The position numbers and the translations under genes are program-made. A DNA stretch of 64,000 nt from Xenopus tropicalis. Lineage: Eukaryota > Chordata > Amphibia > Anura > Pipidae. How positions within the stretch are numbered: the first letter of the stretch is position 1; every line of letters starts with the position of its first letter. Positions 23,901 through 38,900 of the stretch are shown piece after piece. The DNA is taken from assembly GCF_000004195.4 (NCBI RefSeq), contig NC_030679.2:32477712-32541711 (forward strand), written 5' to 3'. The notes below the pieces were generated by a model. That model saw only the letters and a list, made by a program, of their open reading frames with translations. It made no database searches and was not told the DNA's origin.

Positions 23901-26900
23901 AAAAGTAAACAAGAATACTTATTTAAGTAAAAAACGTTGTTCGTGTATATATACTTGAAATGACAAAGGAGTATCTTTTTATATACATGAAATACCAAAT
24001 AAGTTTTAAATATATTACGATTAATTCGTATATATATGAACAAAGTTTTTACTGGAATAGGTATTCTTGTTTAGTTAGATTTTTGGTATATATGTATATT
24101 TATTGCATGCATGGAAAAAAAATGTGATGCTCTTGGAGCGCGAAACGCGTAAGGAAATAGAGATGTTGCTTAGATAGAGTAAATTGTTTTTACATTTTTT
24201 TTTACAGATACCGTTGTGGTTTTTTGAGCGCCCTTTTCTCCAGCTTTAGTGTTTAGCTATGATCACTAATTGCCATAAAACATGTCTGAAAGCAGCGCCA
24301 TGAATGGTTTTATAATACTAATACATGTGCATGAAAATCTGAAACCTGTTGTATTTCATATAGAAGATAAATCAAATGATTGACAGTCCTTCATTTCTAT
24401 ACCTGGTATGGTGGGCATGGATCGGCTCGCAAAGCTCATCTGCTTAAGGACGGAAGGAGCTTGTTGGTTCACTGTATGTTCCGATAGGTTGGTGTCACTC
24501 ATAAATTCATGTTTCCTTGATAACTGTAACATGGGAAGAAATCCAATTATACACAAAAAAGTGGACATGAGAACTGATGGAGCCTGTTTAATTGTATTTG
24601 TATTTCATCAAATAAACTGTTGTGATTTTTATGGTGCAGTTTTAATATTATATTACACTAAATATTTATGATAATAAACACATATCTCTTGAGATCTGGT
24701 GATTTATATATGGATACCGTATATGAATACAAAGTAAGCCCTTATAAATTTTCAAACTCAGTAATAAAATACTTTCGATATGAACACTGCTAGAAACCAA
24801 TTCCAAAGGTACATGTTGTATTGATTTTAAATGTTTAGGTACAAAATATCTCATTTTCTGCTGTGTCAACATGCAATGCTTTGTAAAAATGAAGGTCCCT
24901 GGCAAGGAGGTGTCTGTAGGAAGAAAGGCAGACAATTAGACTGGGATGGATGATATCTTCTATAATGGAGATGCAGTGGACAAAGGCACATACCAGACCA
25001 TAGCAAAATATCCTCATTGGTGGGACAAGCCCATAGAACAACTCCCACAGTTAAAGACATGCAGTGTCAGACTGAGGGACCACAAGAGAACCTAACCCCA
25101 GGGGCTGACCAAAGACATTAGCGAGCCTGACTTCAGCCCCTCCCCCCAGCTATCACCGCTAGTGGTGAGCAAATCTATCTTGTTTTGTTTCGCTAGAAAA
25201 CTCCCGAAACTGCTGAAAAATTTGCAAAAAAATTTGCAAAACGCAGCTACCACGTATCTTTTTAATGCAACTGCAACTTTTTTGATGCAACCCTGGCTAT
25301 TTTTCTCGCTTACCATTTTTTTGTTTCTGCAAAATTTTTCAGCCGTTTTGGCAAAAAATTTGCCAATAGCGAATGAGCAATTTTATGCCAAATACATGCC
25401 ATCCACTAGTAACCATTGCCCACCCTGCGCTATATACAATCAGAGCTTATATCTAAACAAAATATGGAGCTTAAGGGCTTATGAGGCTTAGTGAAGTTGG
25501 GACCCAAAAAAATGCACTGAGCATAGATCAGTGCAAAACATTTTAGCCCACTCCCCTTTCAGCTATAGATACTGGGACATGCCAGTATAATGACTACAGA
25601 AAATGAATAATGAACATTTTAACCTGTTTGCCTGTGCTCCTACATCATACATAGAAAACCAGACAACATTTCTTTTCTGACAGTGCTTCTCTGCTGCTTC
25701 TGTCTGCCCTTCCTCTGCCAAACTAATATTCATTAAAAAAATTCCACAGCCATTTTTAATTTTTTTTTCTCTCCTTTTTTAGCACTGATTTTGGAGTGGA
25801 ACTATGAATGCCGAACGCCCCTTGGATCAGTGTCCACCAGGACTTTTTCCGGTATCCCAGTGGGCCAGTCCAACCCTGAACACAAGGTACAGGTATGGGA
25901 CCTGTTATCCAGAATGCTCCAGACCTAAGGTTTATATATTAAATAAACCCAATAGGCTTGTTTTGCCTCCAGTAAGGATTAATTCTATCTTGGTTGGGAT
26001 CAAGTACAAGGTACAGTTTTATTATTACAGAGAAAAAGGTTTAATTTGGAACTTTCTTTCAGGCAACTAACATCACTGCCTAGATTACTTTAGCAGCACA
26101 CTTTGCTCCAGTAAGAGCCTTTCCTCAAATTTGCTTTTCATTCTCCATCCTTGTGGCACTTTCCTAATATTTGTCCCATATGTATGTAGGGGTTTACCAA
26201 AAATGGGCCCTTAGGACAGGAACTCCTAGGACAGGCCACAGGGTGGTGCTGGTAAACAGGGACACTGGGATGACTGGGTTGCTAAACAGTTAATGGGGTG
26301 TATACCTGCAGTTCGGGTTTTGGCCACAGGGTGGTGCATAGGCCCATATAAGAGGGGATGCAGCCATGTGCTGAGGGTCAGAGATTTTAGCCCAGGGGCT
26401 GCTCAGGTAGTGTGCACCCCTGGCACAGTTTAGATAGTAGTTCTATAATAGGTCGCTCTAGGAGTGATATGTAGGACACCGGGAGTTTAGAATGGGCGGA
26501 CATTGCCCCTCCAGGAGTGGAAGTGAGGTTAAGACCTCCCGGCATTACATCAGCCGGAGTGCAGGGCCATAAGTGGTTAGGTAGGTGGACAAGGTCACCG
26601 CTAGCCCAGGAGGCTGGATCTGAGGGGGCTTAGGCGTGAGTACCGGGGTGGGCTGCCTGTGGTGATGCTGCCTAGCGCGAGTACCGGGAAGGGCCCCAAG
26701 AGGGGGTGCCTTTTGGCGTGAGTACCGGGGAGATCACCTAGAAGGAGACACTTGGCGTGAGTACCGTGAGTTGCCCAACAGGAGAAAGCTCTCAATGAGT
26801 AGTGAGGAGATAAAGCCCTGCATGCTGTGTGAAATAATATGTGCCACTCCTGGAGAGGTCCTGCCCTAATAAACTAATTCATCTAATTCATCAGATTGAG

Positions 26901-29900
26901 TGTGTATCTGACTGTTTCCTGCACAAGGATCACCTACCTGCCGGTAAGCAACTACCCCAGGGAGGGGCAAGGTACTGGGGGCTGTGTGTGGATCCAAGGC
27001 AGAGGTACTAGAGATTATTAAGTTCCCAGGGGGTGGATCATAGTTCCACAACACCATCCCTGGGTGGAGGCACGCCTTTAAGGGAGAAATCCCTAATAAC
27101 CCCCATAGTAAGCGGGGGCTCAGGACTCCTGTAGCGCCAAAGAACAAGTAATCAGCAGGTAGCAGCACAGAATAACCTAAAGTGGGCTACATGTAATAAA
27201 AGACACTAAGTTTGCCTAGTAGCAGTAACCCATAGCAACCAATAAGCATTTGCTTTCAAGCAAATTCTACCTGCTAATTGGTAGCTATAAGTTACTGCAC
27301 TTGGGCAAACATAGTGCCTTTTATTACATAACGGCCAAAAGCATTTGAGTAGATTCTTTTGCAATTACTTTTACTAGCCTAAAGTGGGAACATAAAAATA
27401 TATAGCTTTAACTAATAACAATAAACATTTCTTTGTATAAAGATAGGGTTCATCTGTTATTGGCAAAAAATGAAAGAAAGAAAGACAGAAAAAGAAAACA
27501 AATGACATTGTTCCCTAGCCCAAATGCTGTCACTTGCCTGCGATTAGAATATTAAATGTTAATTCAATGGAACAGAGCAACTTGAAAGCAGCATCCAATG
27601 ACAAATCAATTCTGGCTTCGACAATGCAAAACAACAATAGCAAAAAAAAAACAAATAGGGAGGGGTAAGAAAGGGACAGCTTAAGAAAACGAATTGATAC
27701 TACTTGGCAAACTGACAGATCGCATCACCTAGGTACCAATCAAAATGGGCATTTTCTTGGACACAAAAATCAGCACATACCTGCCATCCAAACATCTAGT
27801 CCTTTCTCTGCCAATAATTGCCTATTTCTGTATTTTCTTTGGAACTGGGGCTTGGAACTGGGGTTTTCTACATAATCTTTCTGTAATTTAGATCACCATC
27901 TAAATTACAGATCTACTAAAACCATGCAAACATGAAATAAACCCAATAAGAATGTTTTGCCACCAATGTGGATTCATGCAGGTTAGTTACCAGCAAGTAA
28001 AAGGTACTCATGTTTAAAAAACAGAATTATTTACTTAAAATGGACTGGGATTGGGCCTTCTAGCGATGTGGGATTTTTATGGCACAATAGCCCTTTCTGC
28101 ACTATAAAAGCTACCTATTCAGTGTGTAACATTGACTTGTTGCTTCTAGCATGTATTTAAGAGTGTGCTACACTTGGACTGTCATAGGGCTTTGATTTGT
28201 ATGCCCTGAGCTTTCTCCCTTGGCATTACGCCCTTACTCTGGTGATTTTCCCATGGTACAATCAGCTCTGTTTCATCCCCTTCTGTTGCCTCTGCCCTCG
28301 TCCACGAACCAAACAACATGTTACTTTCTATGTATTACAATCACTGCCATAAACTGATTTTTTAGGACAGCTATGAGACTCTAAGAAGCCCAGGGACTGT
28401 TTACTATGATATATCTGATGCTTAACTTTCATTTATTTTCTCTTGTACTAAACTATTCATCTTCTACTGGGCCACCAGATGGCAGGAGAAGGCAAAATAA
28501 TCGAGACCAGTTTCCTATAGAGAAACCTGTGCCTTGTGTATGAGCTCATTTAATTCCAAAGGGAACCACATGCACTCATGACACAGCAAAAATTAGCATA
28601 GGATTGTAATGAAAGCAAATAAAACGATAATTTTTGGCTCACTAATTTGGACCTGAAATTTTGCTAATTAAGCTGCTGAGCGAACTGCATGCAGAAATGA
28701 AACAAACTGAGAAGAGGAATATTAACAAATAGGATCCTTTTTTCAGTCTCACCAGTGTCCATTTTGCCCATCACCCTGGTTGCAGATATCTAATTATGGG
28801 CTCTGATAACTCCAATATACACAAAATGTAATATCTAGCTCAGATAGATATATCTATAGATATGCATATGTTCTAAACCAGCAAGGGACTTGAAAAAAAA
28901 ATAATCCGATCGTTTGGCCCTGGGGCCAAACGATAGGATTACATTTGAGCTTATGGGGCAGTCGGTTTGGGGACCGCATCAAGGAGCCGATGCGGTCCCC
29001 GATCTGACCAGATTTTCTAACCTGGCCAATCGAGATCTGGCCAATTTCAGGCCAGATATCGGTCGGCCAGGCAGCTCTGTTCTGCCCATACACGGGCCGA
29101 TATCGGCAGTTATAGTCGGCCCGTGTATGGGCACTTTTACTAACTGAATCCCAGGATGAACAGTAGCCAAGGTGACCCGTGCACAGTTCTTTAAAGACAT
29201 GGTGCCGCCAGCTTGACTCCTTCTCAAATTGTTACGGTTAGTGACTATGGACACTGGGGAGTGCCTTATTTATTGGGGCCCCTTAGGTTGTTGGTATTTC
29301 CTTTTATAGTTATCAGATCTGTTATTCAGAAACCCGTTATTCAGAAAGTTCCTAATTACAAATTAAGGTTGTCTTCCTTAGATTTCATTTAAATCGAATT
29401 TTTAAAAATGATTTCCTCTCTGTAATAATAAAACAGTACCTTGTACTTGATCCCAACTAAGATATAATTAATCCTTATTGAAGGCAAAACAATCCTATTG
29501 GGTTTATATGTTGTTTAAATGATTTTTTAGTAGAGATCCAAATTATGGAAACCCCCAAGTCTTGAGAATTCTGGATTACAGGTCCCATACCTGTATTTTA
29601 TGGCTTCTAAAACATTGTGCATTAATACAAAGTTACCAATGTAAAACAAGACCGAGCCAGCAAAAGCATTTAAGAACCATACGGTAGATACAGAAAAGCT
29701 CTCATACAAGTAATTATAAATGTTGAAAAAGCTTTTATATGGGCAGGACATGTACTTAAGGTGCAATTTTCTTTTACATCTTATACCACTGAAAACCTTA
29801 TATTGCTAAAATATATGAAAGATGACTCTGCCATCTTACATGGAACCTCTGGGAAATCTGGAGCTACAGTGTTTAACAGTGTAAAGGTGCCTCCGATTGC

Positions 29901-32900
29901 CTGCATTCCTAATACAGATGGTTATTCATTGCAAATGTGTGAACTGCAGCCATATTGCTTTAATTGAAAAGTTATATTAATATGTGGGTAATAAAGGTTC
30001 ATATATTTATTGATTTTAGCCTTATGTTCATATCACATAAATATGTTTCTATTAAGTTGATATTAGTAACAGAACAGTATAACAAAACTAATATTTGGGT
30101 TGGGAAACAATGGTTGCATACACTGGCATAACTATAAAGGAAGAAGACCCCATGGTCATGGGGGGGCCTGGGGGGAAGGAAAGCCTGGACTGAGGGGGCG
30201 GCTTCATCTATAGTATAGAAAGGGAGAGGCTGGGGATGAACCCATGTTTAGACTTGCACATTGACCAACTATGGATATAGGGCAAGGTTATAAGGACAAG
30301 TCCAATTATCAGAGATGTTCTATAAAATGTATGGCTTTGTAGTGAAATGAACCTGTTCCAGGTTCTACATTAACATATCATTATCAGTTTAAAAACTTCC
30401 TGAAACAACTCTAAGGCATTTAAACCAAAGACTTGTGCCCCCCTACATACCTGTATCAGAACTGGACCCCACTTTAGTCATGATGATAACGAAGTAAATT
30501 GGAGTTTGGGGGCAGGACAGGAATGAATGCATTGTTTACACTTTGGGGTAGAGGTTTCTTTTTAAACCCATTAGCTTTGTGCCAAAATACTTGTAAAAAG
30601 TGATACTGTCATGTCCCTGTACAAATATGTAACCTGCCAGTATTAATGTAACATAGCATTTTACCTGATGCAGCAAATATAAATAAACTAAACTAATAAA
30701 TGATATTATATTTGGGCCTTATTTGTTTTAGATCACAGCCTCAGCCCCAATCCAGCAGAAAACAATTTAGCTTCTAATAATGACACCCCTTTGGGGGCAC
30801 AAACTAGGATTTTTTTCAAGAATAAATGGGGTTGCATTTTTCACTTACAGCTCTATTCATTTACAGGAAGTCCTACAATGACAAAAGTGATGTGCGGCTC
30901 AGAAAAACTCAACCTGCACCCGAACCTAACCAGCAAAATGTTGCCATTGTAGGACCTGCAACCAACCTGTACCCATGTCTTTCTGCTTTATACGCTACTT
31001 CTGCAAGTGCCCTGGGTTCCAAAAAAGAGAAACTTTAGGAGCAGAGGAAGAGTGTATCTCCCCATTATGATCTACACCCAACCTGAGACTGCAATGGTCA
31101 CCCAAATTTTAACCCTAACCCGCCTGACCTAAGTTTAAACTCATGGGTCCTGTGGGTTGCAGTTCAACCAGCACATCACTAAATTGCAACTCTATTTAGA
31201 GTTAAACAAAAGAGAGCAGGTGCAACAGTAGAACCACCCAGGACTGGGATAGACTATAGGAACAACCTTCCCAGGGGAAGTGGAAATCTGTACCAGCCAG
31301 GAGTGCCTTTACACTTCCAAAAGGTACTAGATCCTAAGTCTGAAAACGAAGAAAATTAGGTCTACACCTTTGTTTTTGTCTGAATGGGACATGCACTGAT
31401 ATCTAAAATTCCCCTTTTTCTTATCCAAACTGAAATCAATCTGATCAAAATGGGGCCTACAGAAACCTGTTGGGAGAGGACTGCATGAATTCATCAGTAG
31501 GGCAGACCTTCCTACGAGCTCCATACACTGGTTAAAAAGCTGCTGATTGGCAGGACTGGATAGGGCCAGATTTACTCTTAAACAGCTGCCTAGTGCAGAT
31601 TATAACTAAGCTTTCCACAATATGTCTGATTCTCTATTTTAATATATAATTGGTCCCTGGTCCAAAGAGCGTACAATCTATATAGCAATGCATGAGGAAC
31701 AGGCAAATAAAGAGACTTAAAATAAAAAAGATCCCATGTTTCATACAGGTGCAATTTATATTTTCCGAGAAAATAAGTGATATTTTCTGTTTAACCAGAT
31801 AAAACTTAGCAACAATCCAGAGTTTAAGTAGAAAAAGATATTGAAAAATATCCCCAGTGGGATTCTATAAAGTGAACCGAGCTTTAAATGTAAAAGGCAA
31901 TGGAGTGCTTTTATTCCCCAAATAAACAAATCTTTCATTAAATATAACCTGCATGAAACAGCAGTAAATTTCACTTTCAGTCTAACGCTAGAGCGAAACA
32001 TCAATTATTTTTATAGCATGGATTTCCAAATCTTAAGACATAAATTATATGTTTGCTTAGGGGTAATGCAATTACATTGGTGTATTTGCCTGTGTCTGCG
32101 AGCCTAACATGATTTCTGTTACTTCAAGGAAATTCACTGCTCATCTCGCATCAATTTGTTTAAAATTCAACAAGCAAGAAAGCAAGATTTATTTCAGAAT
32201 CTTAAGACATGTATGGCGCTTCCTTCAGGAAAAGGACCATAGTAGAGTTTAAATAGTTTGGGGATTATGTGTTATTGTACAGTGTATATGTTAACTGGTC
32301 CAACTAAGTTGATGAACCCTGCTTATAGTAATACCCTGCTTTATTGCTGTAGTATCTTCTTTCCTTTCCGTGCTACTGTGCACCTGATCTTTGAAACAGG
32401 GGGCCACCCCGGAGCAGCACTATTCCCCTATAAACTCTTCAGTGTTACAACACAATACATAATGTTCCTATAGCACCTCAGGTTCCCAGACTTATCTGAG
32501 CCCTATATGCTGCTACCATTTACTGCCCCAACTGCCACCTTGCTTGAGCCACAGTTGTCCATACTATTTAGTCTAACTAGGAGGCAACCTCCACCCATGC
32601 TACCCTGTCACTAACTCGTGCGATCTATGACAGATGCCTATTCAGGACCAAAGAGGCCCAACTTTAGGGGTTGTGGCCACTGACCAAACTGTGGAAACAA
32701 TACCAAGCAATAAAATATATTTGACCTCCTCGCATGTATCTATCCAATTATACCAATTCCTAGACTGACTTAAGTCACTGCCCCCTAAACACCCACCAAA
32801 ATACCTATGCAATTACGGCACAAGTATGGGATTTGTTATCTGGAAACATATTGCCCAGAGAGCTTAGAATTATGGGAAAGCCATCTCCAAAGACTCCATT

Positions 32901-35900
32901 TTAAGCAAAGAATAACTTCCTTTTTTTTCTAAAAAGTGCCTTGTACTTGCTGGCAACTAAGATGCATAAATCTATACTAGTGGCAAAACAAACTTGTTGG
33001 TGTTATTAAATGTTGACTTGATTTTTGTCTTGTGATCCAAATGATGGAACTTGTGATCCAAATGATGGAAAAACCACTTATCCAGAAAACCCCAGTTCTT
33101 GAGCATTCTGTATAACAGATCCTATATCTGTATTTAAAGCAGGCATATTAGCATTCAAATTGCACATTTCTGGCAAACAGCAATTAGTACTTCATGGAGG
33201 GCTATATCAACTTATATAGTTATATGGGTAATGAAATAACATACACAAAGTTTGCTCCGGGTTTAGTACACCATAGTAACAAATCAGCCAGTAAAGGCAC
33301 CCTGCCTATTAGTTGCTTGTGGTTGCTATAACTAAATGCAGCAAGAACTGTATTCTTTGTAGTCATTTTACTGTTGTAATCCCAGATCATCCATTAAAAT
33401 TTACATTGTCATTGCTTTTTTATTCTAAACATGGCAAAAGCGCTGTGATATGATCTGTGGCACACAGTTACTCACACGTTTGGACAGGGAAGATTCAGGA
33501 CCTGATATTTCCTCTGTAAATACAACACTGCTTCTCTTGTTTTTTTTCTTTGATCTCCTTAATTTAACCTCAGGCTCAGCAGTTCCTTGCGATGAATTTG
33601 TTTCTGTTTCTTGGTGTTTGGCCTTGGGCACTGGAACATCAAGCTCAAAGCTAGAGGGAAAAAAGCAAAATCAAACCATGCTGAAACAAGCTGAAAAAAA
33701 ACCAAATAGGCCACTAGTTATGAGCGAATTTTTCCTGGTTTGATTCGCTGAAAAATCCCCAAAACTGCTGAAAAATTGTCAAAAAGGTGAAAAATCTGCT
33801 ACATACGGCCAACACAAGGCTTTTTGATGCAAACGTTACCTTTTGACACAACTTTTCTGATGCAGGACAATGTTTTTGATATGACCGGGACTTTTAGGAT
33901 GCAACCAAGATGTTTGTTTTTTTTTAAATTTGACAATTTTTATTATTTCTTAATTACAATAGACATAACAAACATATAACATGGGTATAGCCTTTCTACA
34001 TGCTGATCACCTTATATATCTAGCCTTCAGGCCATAAAACTTTTTATTAGCTGTACTCTATACTCAATATAGAGTAATAATTGAAGAGTAGAGAAAAGAA
34101 AGAAAGGAAGAAAAGATGGGAAAGGGAAAAGAGAGAAAAAGAAAAAAAAAAGTAAGTTAAAAATAGGTATTGAAAAAAACCGGACCCTATAATACTGAAT
34201 TAGCAAATATATTCATTAGATAGCCTTATAATTTTCCCAGCTTAGTCATTTTTTATGATGTGTGCTTACTGAATTTCTGTTTCTAGCATCAAAAAATTCA
34301 AATTTTTCAGTTAGTTCTAATAAATTTACCATTTCAGACATGTCTGGGATAGTATCTGATTTCCATCTTTGCGCAATTAAAAGTCTGCAACCAAGATGTT
34401 TTTGAGGCGACCACAGCTTTTTCTCAGTCCAAACACATTAAAGTCAATGGACATTTTTCTCTGCACATTTTTTGTTGCGATAAATTTTTACCACAGTTTC
34501 GCAGAAAAATTCGCTAAAAGCGAAATGCGAATTTTTACAGTGATTTCATGCCTAGCAAAAAACGCTCATCACTATAGGCCACTGCAAGTAGTAATTATCA
34601 GATATGGACATTTAATTCTATATATTATTCACTTGCTATTTGTATAATATTAAGAATACATTTATAACCATTTATAACCATGTCTGTAATTTCTCTTCAA
34701 AATAATTTCTCCAATATTTAATTCTTTATTTTAGGACTTCTTTTATTTATTAATCAAAAAATCTTTAAGTATTTTTAAATAGGACTCTATCTCTCCTAAG
34801 CATCCCTCATCTTTTCATCTTCACATTTCGCTGCCAGTGCCCCTTCTCTGTACATGGGCACTAGCAAAGAGTGGGTGTATTCCCTTTCGTTCAGATCCTT
34901 TCAGTCTTCCAGTTCAAATCAACAAAAACCATTTTACTATCTAGCTATAAACTAAAACTAGTAACCCATGACAACCAATTAGTAGGTATTTTAAAAACAC
35001 ACATCTGACTGGTTGTCCCTTTAATATTTAAAAAATTATAGGAAAAAAATGTATCATAAATATGGACTACAGTTTGAAATAGGGTTGCCACCATTAGCAG
35101 CGTTTGTTACTGGGCAGGGGGCGGGCAGTGATGTCACGGGGACGGGGAAGATATGGGGCCGTGAAGTTATGGGGTGGGGAAGAGGCAAGTCGTGATATCA
35201 TTGGATGGGGCTATGACACAGCTGTCGACGATTTCCCGATCACCGCGTCAGTCTCAGTGAGTCCTACCTGGTTTTCCTAATTCTAAAACCGGACAGGTAG
35301 AAACCCTAGTTTGGAATCATGGATAAGTAAACTTTTTTGCCTGGTACAGTTTTGTGTTGAAATTTGTGTATCCACCAGAGTCGAATAACTGAGTATCATC
35401 ACAAGAATTCTGCCTTGTTTTTTGTTCCATAGAAAATAAAAACAAGGTTTTCTTGTACTAGAAAATAAGTGCTGGAAAAAATGCAGGAAAACTGTCAATG
35501 GCACAATTATAGTTTTCCCCATGCATTTTATTTTGCTGGTCCAAAAAAAAAAACCCCACTGGCATTATTAGAATTTGTCAATGTAAATTTTGTTTCACCA
35601 GGAAAAAAAATCTATTTTTGTGCTGAAAAAAAGTGCAAAATAAAAGCCAATAGCATTATAGTAATTTCCCCATGCATTCTGTTTAAAAAAAAAGTCCATC
35701 GACTCCAATGTTTTTAGCCAAATTTTGGCAACATTTTTCCATTTTCTAATATTTTGCATCGCAATAGCCTTTCCCTTTTATGTATTATTGGAAACTTAAA
35801 CCTCTGTGATCCATCAATACATCAAAGTCAGTGTCCATCACGCTGATCACGGCATCTGTCTAACAGCCACACTTGGGTTATTGTGTGGTCATTTTCTAAA

Positions 35901-38900
35901 CACCAGTAATTATGTTTTATTGAACAATTCTCCTGCATTAAGCACTGCTGTGAAACTGCCTCAATTTGATGGCCGAAATAAAGAGAATTGTGGGGATGAG
36001 GTAGGTTTAGATCCTTCTGGAATGATTAAATCATGCTTTCTAACAGCTTGTTTTAGACAATTTTCCACCTGTCTGGGTAAATTCAAATTGTCTTAATCCT
36101 GACATTTTAAAATGACAAATGCCATATTAACATTTATTGTGCCATTAGCCTCACAGCTGGCAGCACTACACCAACCAGAAGAGAAACTGTTATTGTGACA
36201 ACCGTCACATCTCCTGGTGGTCGACCAGTGTTACATGTTATGCCATGTTCAATGTCAACACTTCTATTTCCTAATAAAATACATTTAGCACTGTTCATGT
36301 GTTTTGTGTAGTTATTGCGGCAGGACTGTAGGGAACATGGAGAGTGACTATGTGGTTTTTTTCCCCCCCCTACCAAAAGCCTGTAGAAATTACTATACTT
36401 TTGTGCAATTAATGTTGAATGAAGAAACATTCATACATGATAAATGGGCTGCTCTGTGCTACAATTGCATCCATTTAACAAATATGTAGCTCAATTAATG
36501 ATAATGTTCCATTTCTTTGTAATGTCTAATTATTCCCAACTGGGTTCTCCTACATATTTTTATTTAAATTGGTAACAAGCTTATTCTTAACACTTTTTTT
36601 GCGTTGCCTCGTTGGATTCAAATTCCTAAGCACTGCAATTCTCACAGCATTATTTGTCCTGAAAGGCTTAATGAGCACACATAGGGAAAAATAGATTAGC
36701 AGGGAATGCTTAAACAAACATAAATTACAATGTTTTTGCATTCTTATGTATGAAAACTCCCTTGCCAACCTTACTCTAATGTAAGAAAAAACTGAAGCAG
36801 CTTGGAACAAAACATAATTAGCTATGAGCTCAGTTCCAAGGGAAAAAGCTGGCATTTTTCACAATAATGAGGACAACACTCATATATTGTGAATGAATAA
36901 ATAGTTAAGCACTTTCTAATAGCTACATTTTAAAATAAAGGAGCAGTGACTGTGACTTCCAGATACTTTGTTTGAAAGCACTTGTCACCCCAGATGTACA
37001 GTATCTATTGGTGGATTATGCATGCAGGAGATATTTCTTCATTTTTAATCAAACGTTATTGGACTCTTCCCCATGCAGTTGTATGGATACATTTCATTAT
37101 CTAAGCGTTTGTAAGGTTGTACACAGTCAGTCAGATGGGAATTTCTGGCCAGTGCAGAGAAGGTGGAGTTCATTCATACAGTTTATAAAGACATCTACAG
37201 CGGCAGTGAGACTTTTTTTTTAATGAGGAAGGAAGATGGAGTTTAAACATAGTATATTTAACAATATTGCCAGTTTACAGGTCTGGGAAGAGACTGTTGC
37301 TTTCCTTAAGGGACAACACTCTGTATAAAGCAAGCTAAGCTTATTTTGCCAAAAATATAATAAGCAGTACTGTGTGAGATATCTCTGCTTTACAAGCCTC
37401 ATGCTATTAGATTGTAGCTTCACACAAGAAACATCTGAGATGCAAGGGTACTAGACACATAGATGTCAGAGATCTATGTGTGAGAGATGATGGGCAGCAC
37501 TCATAATATTGTGAATATTCTGGTGAGTGAGTTCAACAATTCCTCCTCCCTTTTCTGTCCTGGTACTTAGTTCTACAGTACAAATCATAAGACACATATA
37601 CTGCATATACATGCACTTGAATACAGAAAACTAACTGTTGCCCTGGGTAGTTTTCCAGTCCAAGAAGAAGACATTCAGCCCTTTAAGGTATTAAGACAAT
37701 CTATTAGAACAGCATCTCCCAGCAGGGCATTCCACACTCTCAATGCCTTCAAAGTGAAGAATTATTTGTGCTACTTCCGGTGACAAATCTGCTCCACAGG
37801 TCTAAAAGTTTGGCATCTTGTCCATTGTTCTTTTCTATGTGAAAAAGACCAGCACCACAATGTCTTCTAATATATTAATAAAGAGTTATCATATCCCCTT
37901 GATAGACTTCCTCCTGTTGACAGACAACATAATGAGGCAAATAGCTCAATTGAAACCTTTATATTTTGGGCAGGTTGCTTTAGTACTATATAAGTAATAT
38001 AAATCTTGTTTCCTTCAGTCCTGGACTTACACAATAACATCAAATAGGCAGCAGCCATTTCGTGGGCACTGTTATTAAGGCAAGCTTTGTATCACCCAAA
38101 AATCGTGTATATGTTCCAGAATGGGGGACCAGATGCCCAGGCCCTTGCACTGGCTACACAGTTAGATGGTTAGGAGGGAGGGGGAAAGTGAGAACTGAAT
38201 TGAAAGTTAAAGCACTTGCCTGCAATATATGATTGACAGCTGGGATTTTTAAATGCCTTTATAATGGGTTTGGATGTGTTAATATAAAAATTAATTTGGG
38301 TTTCTTGTTTAATTTGAAAAGGACTTTTATTATACAGCTTTTTATGTCTGGGTGACAGGTCCACTTTAAGGACATTTAAAATAGGCACATATATATGTAT
38401 AGGCATATAATTGCACTTGTGTTTGAATCCAGCCACTAACCTTTCATTCGCAGGCTTAACAGGAGTGAAGCAATCAGAACCCACAGAGGACATTGAAATG
38501 ATGGACATTTGTCTATAAGATCTCAGCATTGACCTTGGCCTTCCAACTCTTCCATCATCAAAATCTGGCTGTAAAAACAAGCATAAAAATAATTTACCTG
38601 TACAAATAAAAGTACATAAAACCTTTCACTTGATGAAGTTAATGAGTTAATAATAGAAAAACCTTTTTTTAAAGATCCCTTACTTGAGCATACATGAGTA
38701 GCTTGCTGTCCAACAGCTTTTAGCATGGGTTTGCATGCAGGTATTTAGTATTCAGCTCTTTAATAAATATCATTTACTTGCTGTTTGAACCATAAATGTC
38801 CTTTGCATACAGATATCCATTCAGTCTCTGGGCTTTTATTTTCAGTTGAGCTCTAGAAAATATTCCTAATTTGGCACGACAGTCCTAATAAGTGAATTTT

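Larger units (their letters stand above)
24524..33475 (-). other. dock2: dock2 intron, 9 kb, repeat-filled
   Basis: It contains a composite hAT-like element at 25.06-25.88 kb, a solo LTR at 26.2-27.2 kb, several CAGGTATGGGA-family copies and palindromic MITEs (listed separately). The stretch 29.6-32.8 kb shows no exon or repeat that I can define. Confidence 0.75.
33651..38440 (-). other. dock2: dock2 intron, 4.8 kb
   Basis: Holds a hAT-like element carrying a LINE insertion (33.7-34.6 kb) and another hAT-like element (35.08-35.31 kb). 37640..37910 resembles a dispersed repeat (CAGCAGGGCATTCCACACTC) but I cannot name it. 35.3-37.6 kb shows nothing definite. Confidence 0.7.

Noticed and set aside
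24120..24150. GGAGCGCGAAACGCG palindrome-like motif
   Set aside because: A short motif inside an intron with no partner sites; nothing supports a functional element.
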